Below, one piece after another: positions 53,455-63,354 of a stretch of DNA of 64,000 nt. This DNA is from Streptomyces sp. TSRI0107. Lineage in GTDB: Bacteria; Actinomycetota; Actinomycetes; Streptomycetales; Streptomycetaceae. Both the position numbers and the translations under genes were made by a program. The notes beneath the pieces are model-generated. The model was given only the letters and a program-made list of their open reading frames with translations, was not told the DNA's origin and ran no database searches. The DNA lies in contig NZ_LIVZ01000018.1 of NCBI RefSeq assembly GCF_001905845.1, forward strand, positions 78,469 to 142,468, in the 5' to 3' direction. Position 1 is the first letter of the stretch. Each line of letters begins with the position of its first letter.

Positions 53455-53967
53455 ATGGCGATGGCGATGGCCATGCCCGTCCGGCGCCACCGCGGTGGCG
53501 GCCTGCAGGAAAGGCCCGTCTGGGCACCCACCCCTGTCAATCCCCTGGTCGAGTTCGACGAACTGCTCAACCAGATGAGCGGTCTGCTCGAGTCGACGGT
53601 GGGCGCGGCACCCGCGGTTGCGTGGACGCCTCTCGCGGACGTGTCGGAATCCGAGGACGCGTTCCTCATAGAGATCGAACTCCCCGGTGTGAAGAGCAAG
53701 GACATTGACGTAGAGGCCAACGGTCCCGAACTCGTCGTCACCGGAGAGATCAAGGAGCGGGAACGCAAGGGCGTCCTGCGCCGCAGCACCCGCCGCGTCG
53801 GAGCCTTCGAGTACCGTTTGCGGCTGCCCGGGGAACTGGACACCGACAAGATCAAGGCTGAGATGCAGGACGGAGTGCTCAGCATCACCGTCCCCAAGGC
53901 CGACGTCGCAAAGCCGCGACACGTCGAGATCACCGAGACAAGTGAAAGTACCGAGAGCAGCGGCTGA
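53455..53967 (+). CDS. Hsp20/alpha-crystallin small heat-shock protein
   Basis: 170 residues from the ATG at 53455. The strong ribosome site AGAAGGAGG precedes four in-frame ATGs (53455, 53461, 53467, 53473) produced by a GCGATG repeat; the second or third has ideal spacing. A GTG at 53416 is possible but has no ribosome site. The alpha-crystallin domain runs WTPLADVSESEDAFLIEIEL, PGVKSKDIDVEANGPELVVT, GAFEYRLRLPGELDTDKIKA and ends GVLSITVPKADVAKPRHVEI. It holds unfolding proteins for the DnaK-ClpB system encoded upstream. Confidence 0.92.
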   Translation: MAMAMAMPVRRHRGGGLQERPVWAPTPVNPLVEFDELLNQMSGLLESTVGAAPAVAWTPLADVSESEDAFLIEIELPGVKSKDIDVEANGPELVVTGEIKERERKGVLRRSTRRVGAFEYRLRLPGELDTDKIKAEMQDGVLSITVPKADVAKPRHVEITETSESTESSG

Positions 53968-54306
53968 GACGCGAACTCGGCCTGTCTGATGGTGAGCGCG
54001 GTCCTAAAGTCGCCGACTGCGCCGCCCGCCGCCGGGTGTAGGCGCCCGCCGTGACCACCCGGGTACCGGACCGGGCAGCACCCTGTATCCGCCGACGACG
54101 GCCGGCACCGCGGGCACGGCAGGTCGTGAACCCACGCGCTCCAAGAAGAGCAGGCCGGACGGCCCCCGGCGCTTCGCCCGTGCCCTGCGTGAGTCTCGGG
54201 CCAAGGGCCTTGCGAGCGGCAGCTACCCAGCGGACGGACCCGGCCGACCCGGCGGCGCACCGGGCGACCCCTGACCAGCGGTGACCAAGGCGGAAGGAAG
54301 TCAGGT
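53968..54306. other. Intergenic region after hsp20
   Basis: About 340 bases. A plus-strand open frame ending at 54274 (SKKSRPDGPRRFARALRESR onward) has no start codon before an upstream stop. No hairpin with a clear terminator shape was seen. Confidence 0.35.
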
Positions 54307-54699
54307 ATGAAATACGACGGATTCCTCGCCCGTGTGCGTGAGCGAGGCGAGTACAACGACCAGGACGAAGCCGCGGACGTCACCAACGCCGTCCTGGAAG
54401 TGCTGGCCCAACGGATCAGCCCGGGAGAGGTCAAGGACCTCGCATCCCAGCTGCCCGGCCCGCTGGGACAAGTCCTGGACCACGCCACGCCGCAGCAGGC
54501 GCGAAGCTTTGGGATCGAAGAGTTCTACCGCCAGGTCGCCGAGCGCACCCACGCCCGGCCGCGTACGGCGCAGTGGGACGCCAGCGCGGTCCTGACCACC
54601 GTCGCCGACGCTGTCACTGGCGGAGAGCTGAATCAGATCATCAGTCAGCTCCCCTCCAGTTACGCGGTCCTGTTCGGCAAGGCCGACCTCGCGGACTGA
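54307..54699 (+). CDS. DUF2267 family protein
   Basis: 130 residues. The ATG at 54307 follows GGAAGGAAG. The pattern MKYDGFLARVRERGEYNDQD, AADVTNAVLEVLAQRISPGE, VKDLASQLPGPLGQVLDHAT and ELNQIISQLPSSYAVLFG is DUF2267, in which two similar all-helical halves each carry a DLASQLP/IISQLP motif. Family function is unknown; members are common in stress clusters of actinobacteria. It follows hsp20 on the same strand but has its own 340-base leader. Confidence 0.88.
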   Translation: MKYDGFLARVRERGEYNDQDEAADVTNAVLEVLAQRISPGEVKDLASQLPGPLGQVLDHATPQQARSFGIEEFYRQVAERTHARPRTAQWDASAVLTTVADAVTGGELNQIISQLPSSYAVLFGKADLAD

Positions 54700-55094
54700 G
54701 CCCGTGAGGCACGGTGGTTGCTGAGCGTGATGATCGTCGGCAGTTCTACGTGGATGGATTTTCGTGGTTCTGCTGCCGTGGCCCAGCGCGCCACGAGGTC
54801 GTCCCTGCTCATCACTCCCGGCTCTGCGGCGGCTGGCCGTCCCGGAGCGTCAGGAGTGCAGAGCGGGGGCCGAGGCGGTCTCGGCGCGGCGTGCGGCGTT
54901 CTGGTAAATCGCGCGGCCTCCCCTGCGGCGCCGAGACCACCGGGTTGGGACACACACAGCGCGAGGGGTCCCGGACGGGGCGCACGCCGGACGGGGTACG
55001 CAGCCGCCACCCCCGCCGCCACGGGGAACTCGGCGGGCAGGGGGGGCGGGGCAGTTCGTAGATTGAAGAGGGAGCAACTCGCAGGGACCCACGT
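54700..55094. other. No confident gene
   Basis: About 395 bases before the PAS-SpoIIE gene. On the minus strand a 50-codon frame starts MSRDDLVARWATAAEPRKSI near 54812 after GGGAG and might encode a small protein; support is weak. Confidence 0.3.
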
Positions 55095-56360
55095 GTGACG
55101 GCATCGGAGATCGACTACACGGCGGTGTTCGCCACCCTTCCGAGCCCGTGCCTGATGCTGGGTACGGACCTGGTGACCGCCGCTGCCAACCAGGCCTTCT
55201 GCGAGGTGACCGGACGCAGCCGGGCCGAGCTGGTCGGGCAATATCTCTTCGACGTCTTCCCGGACAACCCCGCCGACCCGGAGGCCGACGGGCTGGAGAC
55301 GCTGAAGGCCTCGCTGCACCGGGTGCTGTCCTCCGGCCAGACCGATCATATGGCGCTGCAGAAGTACGACATCCCGGTCGCCGACGACCCCGAGGTGTTC
55401 AAGGAGCGGTGGTGGACCGCGATCAACGTGCCCGTCCTCGGCCCGGACGGAAAGGTCGCCTGGATCCTCCACCGGTCCGAGGACATGACCGACGCCGTCC
55501 GCACCCGCCGCACGGCGTACCTGCCGTCGGTCAGCCCCGGCCGGGAAGCGGCCATGGAAGCCGAGCTGTACGCCCGGGCACGGCAACTGCAGCAGAGCTG
55601 AACGAGGAACTGCGACAGGCCCACGCCCGTGAACGGCGCATCGCCATCGCCCTGCAGGAAACCATGCTCCACACCCCGGACCTGGCCCGGCACCCCGACG
55701 TCGCCGTGCGCTACCTGCCCGCGACCGGGGCCTTGAACGTGTGCGGCGACTGGTACGACGCGGTCGACCTGCCCGCGGGCCGCTTCACCGTCGCAGTCGG
55801 CGACGTGGTCGGCCACGGGCTGATGGCCGCCACCGTCATGGGCAGGCTCCGCAGCGCACTGAGTGCCGCCACCCGCACCGTCCACGGCCCCGCCCAAGCG
55901 CTGGAGGTCCTGGGGCTGTACGCGCGCTCAGTCGAGGGAGCACTGGCCGCGACGGCCGTCCAGGTCCTCGTCGACTGTCACAGCCATCTGCTCATCTACA
56001 GCAGCGCCGGCCACCCCCCGCCCGTCCTGCTCCACCCCGACGGCACCTGCGACCTCCTCGACCAGGCCACCGACCCACCGCTGGGCGCCCGTCCCGAACA
56101 CGTCCCCCGCCCCCAGGCCACCACCACCTACACCCCCGGCGACACCCTCATCCTCTACACCGACGGCCTGATCGAACGCCGCGGTGAGAACATCGACGCC
56201 GGCCTTGACCCGCCTGACCGACATGCTCGCCACCTGCACCGGTTTCGGCGCGGAACATCTCGCCGACGCCCTCCTGGCGCGCCTGGACCTCAGCAGCGGC
56301 GCAAGCGACGACATCGCCCTGGTCGTCGTCCGCCTGGCCGCGATGATCCGACCGCCCTGA
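55095..56360 (+). pseudogene. PAS-SpoIIE (PP2C) phosphatase, frameshifted twice
   Basis: Starts MTASEIDYTAVFATLPSPCL with a PAS domain (FCEVTGRSRAELVGQYLFDV, PVLGPDGKVAWILHRSEDMT) up to LYARARQLQQS and a stop at 55601. One missing G before AGCTGAAC shifts the frame; the phosphatase continues ELNEELRQAHARERRIAIAL, QETMLHTPDLARHPDVAVRY, VGDVVGHGLMAATVMGRLRS and DTLILYTDGLIERRGENIDA. A second indel near 56203 moves to RLTDMLATCTGFGAEHLADA and SDDIALVVVRLAAMIRPP, ending at 56360. SpoIIE-type phosphatases act on anti-sigma antagonists. If the indels are consensus errors the gene is intact. Confidence 0.8.
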
Positions 56361-56583
56361 CCGGGACGGTATAGAGATCGAGACAACGCCTGGTCAGCAC
56401 CTGCTGCCGCCAGGGCGAGCAGGCTGTGCCTTCACTGGCGATCTGTCAGCCAACTCAGCAACCGGTCGCGCCAGCCGCTGCCGCCCAGCCTCCCCGTTGC
56501 CACGGGAGGCCCTACGACCGTGATGGCTCCGGTCACACCCACCGCGATGCAGGATTGGGCTGATGGTGTCGGGCGCGTGTGGA

Positions 56584-57150
56584 ATGGTGACGACTATGGC
56601 AACCGACTCCATCCACGAGGACCCATCCCTCATCGCGCTGATAGAAGCCGCGATGGCTCGTCCCGCTTTCCAGGAACGCTTCACCCAGCTCTCTCGCGCG
56701 CTCGTTGCCATGGTGCCCCCGCAGGCCATGTGGGACGCCATGGGCAGCAGTGTGCTGCCTCTCGTGCAGGCGTTGGCTCCCGGCGACCGCGAGCGCGTCA
56801 ACCAGCTTCTCGACGAGGCCTACCAGGCGGCCGCCTCAGCCCGGCAGGAGCCCACCGAGGAGCAGGTCGCCGCACTGGCGGCCACCGTGCGCGAGTTCAC
56901 CAGCTCCCAGACCGAATTCATTCCGCGCAGATGGCAGAAGCAGGCATTCGTCTACTTCTGCGGCCTGGTGACGCTTCTTGCGCTCATGCAGGTGTCGTTC
57001 CAGTCCGAGACCACCGACGCCGTCCTCGACGAGTTCGCAGAGAAGCTCCCGCTCATCGCTCCCGTCGTGTACGTCGCGCACCGAGCCTGGGAGCGCTACG
57101 CACGCCGCCCCGGTGACGACACGGACGGCCAGGAGGACGACTCCCACTGA
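56584..57150 (+). CDS. Hypothetical protein with one or two C-terminal membrane segments
   Basis: 188 residues from the ATG at 56584; an ATG at 56596 and one at 56563 are alternatives. The N-terminal 115 residues are helical (LIALIEAAMARPAFQERFTQ, RERVNQLLDEAYQAAASARQ). A hydrophobic segment AFVYFCGLVTLLALMQVSF and a weaker one KLPLIAPVVYVAHRAW follow, then an acidic tail. No family recognised. Confidence 0.6.
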   Translation: MVTTMATDSIHEDPSLIALIEAAMARPAFQERFTQLSRALVAMVPPQAMWDAMGSSVLPLVQALAPGDRERVNQLLDEAYQAAASARQEPTEEQVAALAATVREFTSSQTEFIPRRWQKQAFVYFCGLVTLLALMQVSFQSETTDAVLDEFAEKLPLIAPVVYVAHRAWERYARRPGDDTDGQEDDSH

Positions 57151-57508
57151 GCGCGGGAATCAGCCCTCCTTGAGCGCCGCGCCCGCTGCAAGTCGAGGCC
57201 GGTCCCGGCGAACCAGTCCAGCTACCCGGAAGACGTGCCGGCGTGAATTCGACCGCCCGTGCCAACGGCCCCCTCGGACGGCTTCGGATCGCTGCTGTCG
57301 CTACTGGCGCAGGCGGTCGCGCCGACGGGGAGAAGCGCGGTGGTTGTTCTGCGCATCGGTGTACCCCCGTTGCTTGGTGCGCTGAGGGTAGGACCCGCAC
57401 ACAGCCACGGTCGGGTGAATCGTTGTCACGGTCCGGACACAGCGCCCACCCATAACCTGCACGCCCGTGCATCATGCAGCCCACAGCACAGGCCACCCAG
57501 GGGGAACC
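57151..57508. other. No recognisable gene
   Basis: About 360 bases between two hypothetical genes. Nothing with coding character or strong symmetry was found. Confidence 0.4.
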
Positions 57509-58066
57509 ATGACTCACACGCCACCGCCGCCGGAGTTCCCGCCGCCCATGCAACCCGAGCCATCGGCTCCCACGCGGAACCGCACCAACGCAATCATCAT
57601 CGGCGCGGCTGCTGCCGTCATTGCCGCGGTCGTCGCCACCGGCATCGTCGTCGTGCAGTCCCGAGACGACGACAGCAAACCGGCCGCCACCGCCAAGTCG
57701 AGCGCCCCCGCCGAAGACGTTGTGACCGCCGCCGCAGAGGAGCCGGACTCGGAGCCGACGTACGACGAGGTGGACGCGGACAGCTTCGCAATCGCCTTGC
57801 GCACCACTGAGCGGCAGTGTTTCGGGTCGGCGGGCTGCAATGTGACGGTCGAGCCGAAGGTGACCTACCTGGGCATCAGCGAGGACATCAACCCGAACGC
57901 GGTGTACGAGATCACCTACGAAATCAACGGAGATGAGTCCGGCCCGGTCATTGAGACGGCTGAGCTGTCAGACCAGACAAGCCTGCGCTACACGCCGTCG
58001 TTAATCAGCACGGCTTCATCGGACACGGAGGTGTCTGTGGAGATCACTGACGTCCTTGAGCGATGA
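57509..58066 (+). CDS. Hypothetical membrane-anchored extracellular protein
   Basis: 185 residues. The ATG at 57509 follows AGGGGGAACC. A proline-rich cytoplasmic N-terminus (MTHTPPPPEFPPPMQPEPSA) precedes one membrane helix (AIIIGAAAAVIAAVVATGIV). A disordered Ser/Ala/Glu linker leads to an extracellular domain with a cysteine pair (RQCFGSAGCNVTVEPKVTYL) and beta strands (NAVYEITYEINGDESGPVIE, DTEVSVEITDVLER). This layout is common among streptomycete surface proteins. Function unknown. Confidence 0.75.
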   Translation: MTHTPPPPEFPPPMQPEPSAPTRNRTNAIIIGAAAAVIAAVVATGIVVVQSRDDDSKPAATAKSSAPAEDVVTAAAEEPDSEPTYDEVDADSFAIALRTTERQCFGSAGCNVTVEPKVTYLGISEDINPNAVYEITYEINGDESGPVIETAELSDQTSLRYTPSLISTASSDTEVSVEITDVLER

Positions 58067-58129
58067 GGTCGCGCCGAGTTGGGCGCCGCAGTCCGGACGA
58101 AGGCGGGTGAGCACAAGGACCCCCAACGA

Positions 58130-58335
58130 AATGATCTTCAGGGTGGCTGGATCACTCTGGGACTGATGATCCGGGGGTGCTGGGTGGCTGGGAAACAGAC
58201 GACAAGCTGTGGGCGATGATCGAGCCACTGCTACCCAAGGGGTCGAGCGTCGGACCCGGCACCCCGGGCGCAAGCGGCATCCTGACCGGCTGGTGTTCAG
58301 GGCATCCTGTTCGTACTGCACACCGAGGTCGCCTG
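58130..58335 (+). pseudogene. IS5-type transposase N-terminal fragment
   Basis: ETDDKLWAMIEPLLPK, then after a frame change ERRTRHPGRKRHPDRLVF and GILFVLHTEV, match the N-terminal helix-turn-helix region of an IS5 transposase. Nothing of the catalytic part follows. The fragment forms the junction that truncates the pentapeptide-repeat gene. Confidence 0.7.
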
Positions 58336-60421
58336 CGCGTGCGCCAGTGATCCGGTCGCGGAGTGGACCGGCGAGGATGGGTGCTGGAGTGTCGACGGTG
58401 AGGGCTACCGGCTGTCCAGCGCGAGGTTGGGTCCCTGTCACGTGAGGCTTCGGAGCAGCGTTCGGTAGTCCCCAGAGCATCAGAGCAAAGACCGTGGTGG
58501 CCATCGCGAGGATCAGCCAGGCCAGCGCCCGGGAAGCCCGCAGACCGTAGCCCGAAAGCACCCAGTACGCATGCAGGAGGCCACGCTCAGCAGGGGAGGA
58601 TCTGCTGCGGTCATGCCGGCGCATCTCCATTTCGCCGTAGTAGAAGTCGGCCGCCCCTGGCTCATCCTTGTTGTCCTCGAATGATTTACGTAGCTGCCGG
58701 TACAGCACTCCCAACGTCGCGGGGCCGGGTGTCTGCCCTGGGTGACGATGAGCGGGGCCTTTCGTCCAGCCATTCCGCTTGGCTGCATGGTGTACCTCCA
58801 ACGCACGCCAGTGGTGCTCCTCAGCAAGAACCTGCCGTTGTGTCCAACGGAATGGAACACCCCGCCACCTCAAGCTCTTCGGCGGGGAGGCAAACGTGCA
58901 CTCGCCTTCAAGCCGCAACTGGTCCAGATGGTGGGCGCCGTTGAAGGCGCAACGGCTCAGGTCGAGATTCGTAAGCACCAGCAACGCGGTGTCGACGCGA
59001 CGCAGCGATGTGATTGACGCGGTCGCCGTGCCGCGCGTGGAAGCCAGTGGTCTCTCTTCGGGGAGTAGGTCGTTCTCGGGTGGCACGGGTTCTCGGGTAG
59101 AGGTCACGGTGGTCGGCTGGGAGAGGACGGCCTCAGAGAGATCCACGTCGGCGTAGCGGGCATGTAGCGTTGCAGGACCTTCGAATCGGGCACCCGAGCA
59201 GACCAACTGCGCTGCGGCGGCGTGCACGGTCACGGGCTCGACGAACACGGCGCCCCGTAGATGGATTGCGCCGGTTGCCGTGAGTGGTCCCAGTTTCCGC
59301 TCGCTTTCAAAGCGCGCTTCGCTGAAATGTGCGTCGGCGGAGAACCTTGTTCCCTTGAACTGGGCGTAGCGGGCGAAGGTTGCCTCGCTGAAGCGTGCTG
59401 TTCCGAACCTAGCGTCATCGAACACGCATTGGCCTGAAAACGTGGCCTTGCTGAACTTGGCGTCGGCGCGGAAGGTCGTCTCGTTGAACCAAGCGTCCAG
59501 GGGGAACGTCACTCCATCGAACGAGGTGCTGCCTTCGAACGTTGCCCCGCAGTGTAGTTTGGACTCTTGTCCATCGGTGGTGTCGTAGATGGCGCCGAAG
59601 ATGGCGTCAGCTGAGAAGGTCGTCTCGCCGATGAACGAGGTGGGGCCGGAGAAGGTAGCGCCGCTGAACCAGGCGTCTTCCGAGAACTTCGCGTCCTTGA
59701 ACTCGGTGGTCTCGGCGAACGTTGCGTCCTGGAACTCGGCACTCCCAAACGTCGCCTCCTGGAAGTTCGCAGGACCATCGAATGTCGCCTTCTGGAACTC
59801 GGCGCTGTTGAAGGTCGCACCCGGGAAGTTGGCGGCACCCCTGAACTTCGCCCCCTCGAACGCGGCGGCACCGAGCCTTGCCCCCTTGAATTCAGCCCGG
59901 CGAGAGAATCTTGATCCGAAGAAGAACGCGATGTTGAACTTTGCTCGATCGAACTGAGCCTCACGGCAGAACGTGACCTGATCGAAATTGGAAAGGCTCG
60001 CGAACGTTGCCCCCTGGAACCAGGCGCTGCGGGAGAAGGTTGCGCCATAGAACGTGGCCATCTCGCGAAACGTCACATCGTTGAAGACTGCGATGTCGCG
60101 AAACGACGTGTGGTCGAAGTCCGCAACGTCGGAGAAGGTCGCGTTGTCGAAGAGGACGTTGCCGAATGTCGGGTTCCCGGTCGCTGGGTCGCGGACAGCG
60201 TCGAAGAGCTCATCGAGGAGCTCTTCGGTGAACGCCGTCCCGCGGAGGTCGATGTCAGCACCAGGGCCGAGGGTGGCTAGGTAAGCAGCACGGGATGCGC
60301 CATCTACGTGGGCCAGACAGGCATCCATTCCCGAGACTCGGACACCTGTGCAACCATCTTGATCATCAGCGGTGGCGTTCAATCCGCAGTACGGCCACTT
60401 CCCAGATGGAGAGCTGTTCAC
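58330..60421 (-). pseudogene. Pentapeptide-repeat membrane protein, C-terminus replaced by IS5 sequence
   Basis: Starts at the GTG at 60421 after GGAGGA (a GTG at 60463 is less likely). Residues about 1-75 form a Cys/His-containing N-domain (WPYCGLNATADDQDGC). About 30 A(D/N)F-type pentapeptide repeats follow (for example ATFSDVADFDHTSFRDIAVF), giving a right-handed beta helix. A second block and a helical domain follow, then a membrane helix ALAWLILAMATTVFALMLWG. After TPAPILAGPLRDRITGARA the frame enters the IS5 fragment and continues open to 58016 with meaningless sequence. Most of the protein would still be made, but with a foreign tail, so function is uncertain. Confidence 0.75.
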
Positions 60422-60638
60422 AAGTCCTCCGGCAGCGTGACGGCAACCAAGAGTCCCAGCCACACTGCGGCGCGGGATGATGTGCTGGCATGCCGGACCC
60501 TGGAGATGACGGTGACGATGGCCACCTGCCTAGATTAATCATGATTGGGCACATTTCGACCGAAGGCTGGTAGTAAATGCCGTTTGCGCCCGTGGCGCCG
60601 GGCCCGACGCTCGACTTGGGCAGCATCGGCTAGATCAT

Positions 60639-61142
60639 CACCCACAGCTCGTACCGGGTCTTCCACGACCGCGCACAGCAGGAGTTCGGCGAGGCCGGGC
60701 TGCGCACGGGGTTCACCGGTGGCATGGCGGACGTGGTGGACCGCGCCGACGCGGAGGAGACCACGCAGACGGTGGTCGGGCTGCTGGTGGTCGGGCTGAT
60801 CGTTCTGATCAACGTGCTCGTGTTCCGCAGCGTCCTGGCCGCGTTCGCCCCGCTGTTCGCGGTGACCGTGGTGGGGGGCGCCGCCGTCGGCACGGTCGTA
60901 GGTGCTGCCCTCCTGACCGGTTTCGAACTGGACCCGGGCACCCCGAGCATGATCGGCACGGTGCTGATCGGCATCGGCGTCGACTACTTCCTCTTCCTGT
61001 TGTTCCGCTTCCGCGAGGAGCTGCGACGGCGCCCGCAGGAGCACCACCGTGTGGTGGCCGCGGACGTGGCCGAGCGGGTGGGCACGGCGGTGACCTCGGC
61101 GGCACTGACGATCGTGGCGGCCTTCGCGACGCTCGGTGTGTA
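60639..61142 (+). pseudogene. MMPL/RND-family transporter fragment
   Basis: SSYRVFHDRAQQEFGEAGLR, ADAEETTQTVVGLLVVGLIV, LINVLVFRSVLAAFAPLFAV, DPGTPSMIGTVLIGIGVDYF and LFLLFRFREELRRRPQEHHR are the membrane core of an MMPL lipid/drug exporter (N-terminal half). Both ends are missing: an in-frame stop lies at 60631 and homology ends after AALTIVAAFATLGV. Confidence 0.75.
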
Positions 61143-61415
61143 CCAGTGCCCAGCAACGTCGTCGACGGCCGGCACGCGGTCTTCAGGAGCGCAGTAGGCA
61201 CCTGCCACTGGTCGATGCGCTGAGCGGGCGGTCGACGACTTGGGCGGGCGCACGGCGAGGCCGCGACCTGCTCCGACGGCACCGGCGTCAACTGACCGCG
61301 GGCCTGCCGGGGTGGCCGGGCCCAGCACGGCCTGACGTAAGGCATTTCATTCCCCCATTCGATCCGGCCGATCGGCAGCAAGAACTCGGCCGGCACATCA
61401 ACAGGAGTCATCACC
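61143..61415. other. Intergenic region upstream of the MFS gene
   Basis: About 270 bases after the MMPL fragment; no gene recognised. GGCACATCAACAGGAG just before 61416 may provide the ribosome site of the MFS gene. Confidence 0.4.
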
Positions 61416-62900
61416 GTGCTGCAACGACTGCCGTACAAGTGGCTGGTAGCCACCGCGTTCGTATTCGGTCTGTTCATGGAGATCCTCGACATGACCGTGC
61501 TGAACACCGCGCTGCCCGCACTCGGCCGGCATTTCGACGCCGGGACCGCGACGCTGCAGTGGCTGGTCACCGGCTACATGGTCAGCGTGGCGGTGTTCAT
61601 CCCCGCTTCGGGATGGATCGCCGACCGGTTCGGCACCAAGCGCACGTTCCTGTTCGCGCTGGCGGTCTTCACCGCTGCCTCGGCGTGGGCGGAGTCGCGG
61701 GCTCCCTCGGTGAGCTGATCGTGGCCAGGGTCGCCCAGGGGCTCGGCGGCGGACTACTCACCCCGGTCGGCACAGCCATGCTGTTCCGTGCTTTTCCGCC
61801 GGCCGAGAGGGCCAAGGCATCTGCGGTCCTGTCGGTACCGACGACCCTCGCTCCGGCCTTCGGCCCGGTGCTCGGAGGCTGGATGGTCGACAACATCAGC
61901 TGGCGGTGGATCTTCTTCCTCAAGGTGCCGATCGGCGTCCTCGGCCTCGTCTTCGCGAAGGTGGCCCTTCACGAGGAGCGCGCGGATCACCCTGGCCGTT
62001 TCGATGCCGCCGGGTTCCTGTCCGGCGGTGCCGCACTCGCGCTGTTGCTCTACGGCCTCGACCGGGGCGCTCGAGAAGGATGGGCCACCAACGGGGTACT
62101 GGTGTCGCTGGGCGCCGGCCTCGCCCTGGCGGCCGTGTTCACCGCGATCGAGCCGGCGCGTGCCGAGCGGATGATCGACCTGCGGCTGTTGAAGGACCGG
62201 TTGTTCCGGATCGGCAACCTGCTGATGCTGCCCACGTCGGGGGCGATGATGGGCGCGCTGTTCCTGGTGCTGCTGCTTCTGCACTATCAGATGGGCGTCG
62301 ATGCGACGGGCTCCGGCCTGGTCACGATGTTCCAAGCCCTGGGCATGCTGGCGTTCCTCCAACCGGCCGGGCGCCTGTACCCGAAGATCGGCCCCCGCCG
62401 CATGCTCGCGACCGGATTCGCCGTCGTCGCCGTCGCCCAGGCGATGCTCATGACGGTTGGCCCCGACACCACTCTGTGGGCGGTCCGGTTGCCGCTCTTC
62501 GCCATGGGGGCCGGCATGGCGCTCACAGTCATCCCGCTGCAGGCCGCCACCTTCGCCACGATCGCCCCTGGGGCGATCGCACGAGCCTCGTCGGTGTTCT
62601 CCACCACCCGCCAGGTCGCAGGCGCCGCCGGCGTCGCGTTGGTCGCCACGCTGCTCTCCGCGCGCACCGATTCCAGGCTCGGCGCCCTCGGCGCCGATGC
62701 CGGAGCCGCCGCCCGCCAGGATGCGGTCTTCGGCGCCTACCACGACATCTTCCTCGTCACCGCCGTGCTCGTGGTGCTCGGCCTCGTGGCCGCGCTGTTC
62801 GTCCGCGATGCGGACGCCATCGCGAGCATCCACCCGGTGCCGGAGCCTGGACGCGGCCACCAAGCCCGCGGACACAGACAGCAGCGAGCGTCTTCCCTGA
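61416..62900 (+). pseudogene. DHA2-type MFS multidrug exporter, frameshifted
   Basis: Starts at the GTG at 61416 (VLQRLPYKWLVATAFVFGLF). Motif D1 MEILDMTVLNTALPALGRHF and motif A ADRFGTKRTFLFALAVF identify a 14-helix DHA2 (EmrB/QacA) exporter. One base is missing near 61690; the frame then continues VAGSLGELIVARVAQGLGGG, LTPVGTAMLFRAFPPAERAK and motif C AFGPVLGGWMVDNISWRWIF. An extra base near 62847 shifts the last residues to ATKPADTDSSERLP, ending at 62900. Apart from these two single-base changes the gene looks complete. Confidence 0.8.
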
Positions 62901-63109
62901 TCCTGCCCGGGCCGCTGCGCGCTCAGCGCAACGGTTCCAGCCTCGCCCGACGGCATCGAGGGCGAGATCCGCCAGGGCAGAGGTGTCGGCGACGCGGCCA
63001 AGAACCTACGCGGCGGCGCCGCCGCTCGTCGACGGGGCCATCACGCTGACGGGGCCGATGTAGCCGACCACGGCACTTCAGTGATCGCCGTGGACGACAC
63101 CGGGGCCAG

Positions 63110-63182
63110 TGACGACAACGCGGCGAGCCGCGGTGCCAGGCGCCGCGAGCCCGGCCTGATCGGCAAGGCGCCCCCTGGGGTG
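63110..63182. repeat. Dispersed ~65-bp repeat, copy 2
   Basis: Nearly the same sequence as 30150-30216, including ACGACAACGCGGCGAG, GTGCCAGGCGCCGCGAGCCC and the end GCGCCCCCTGGGGT. No transposase is attached to this copy. Confidence 0.7.
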
Positions 63183-63340
63183 TGTCCGTGCCTGCAGGGA
63201 GGGCCTGGCTCGCATGCACGAGTTCTTCGAGGACAAGGACTTCAGGGCCGACATCCAGGGCCTGCGCTCGCTGTACCCGTACCTGAGGACCACGACGCAG
63301 TGGCTGCACCGCACCGGTTCGCAACCGGCAACCGACACCC

Positions 63341-63354
63341 GCAGTTGCAACTGC
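63341..63354. repeat. Perfect 14-bp palindrome within AACTGC repeats
   Basis: GCAGTTGCAACTGC is self-complementary and is followed by further AACTGC units up to about 63368. Just upstream, CCGGTT-CGC-AACCGG (63314-63328) is a second inverted repeat. Function unknown. Confidence 0.5.

Noticed and set aside
54051..54284. Small gene between hsp20 and DUF2267
   Set aside because: The most natural-looking frame (ending at 54274) has no start codon after the preceding stop.
42379..54699. Homologue of the Gram-negative transmissible locus of stress tolerance
   Set aside because: Only hsp20, a Clp ATPase and a thioredoxin are shared in kind; ClpK, FtsH, KefB and DegP genes are absent, so similarity is conceptual.
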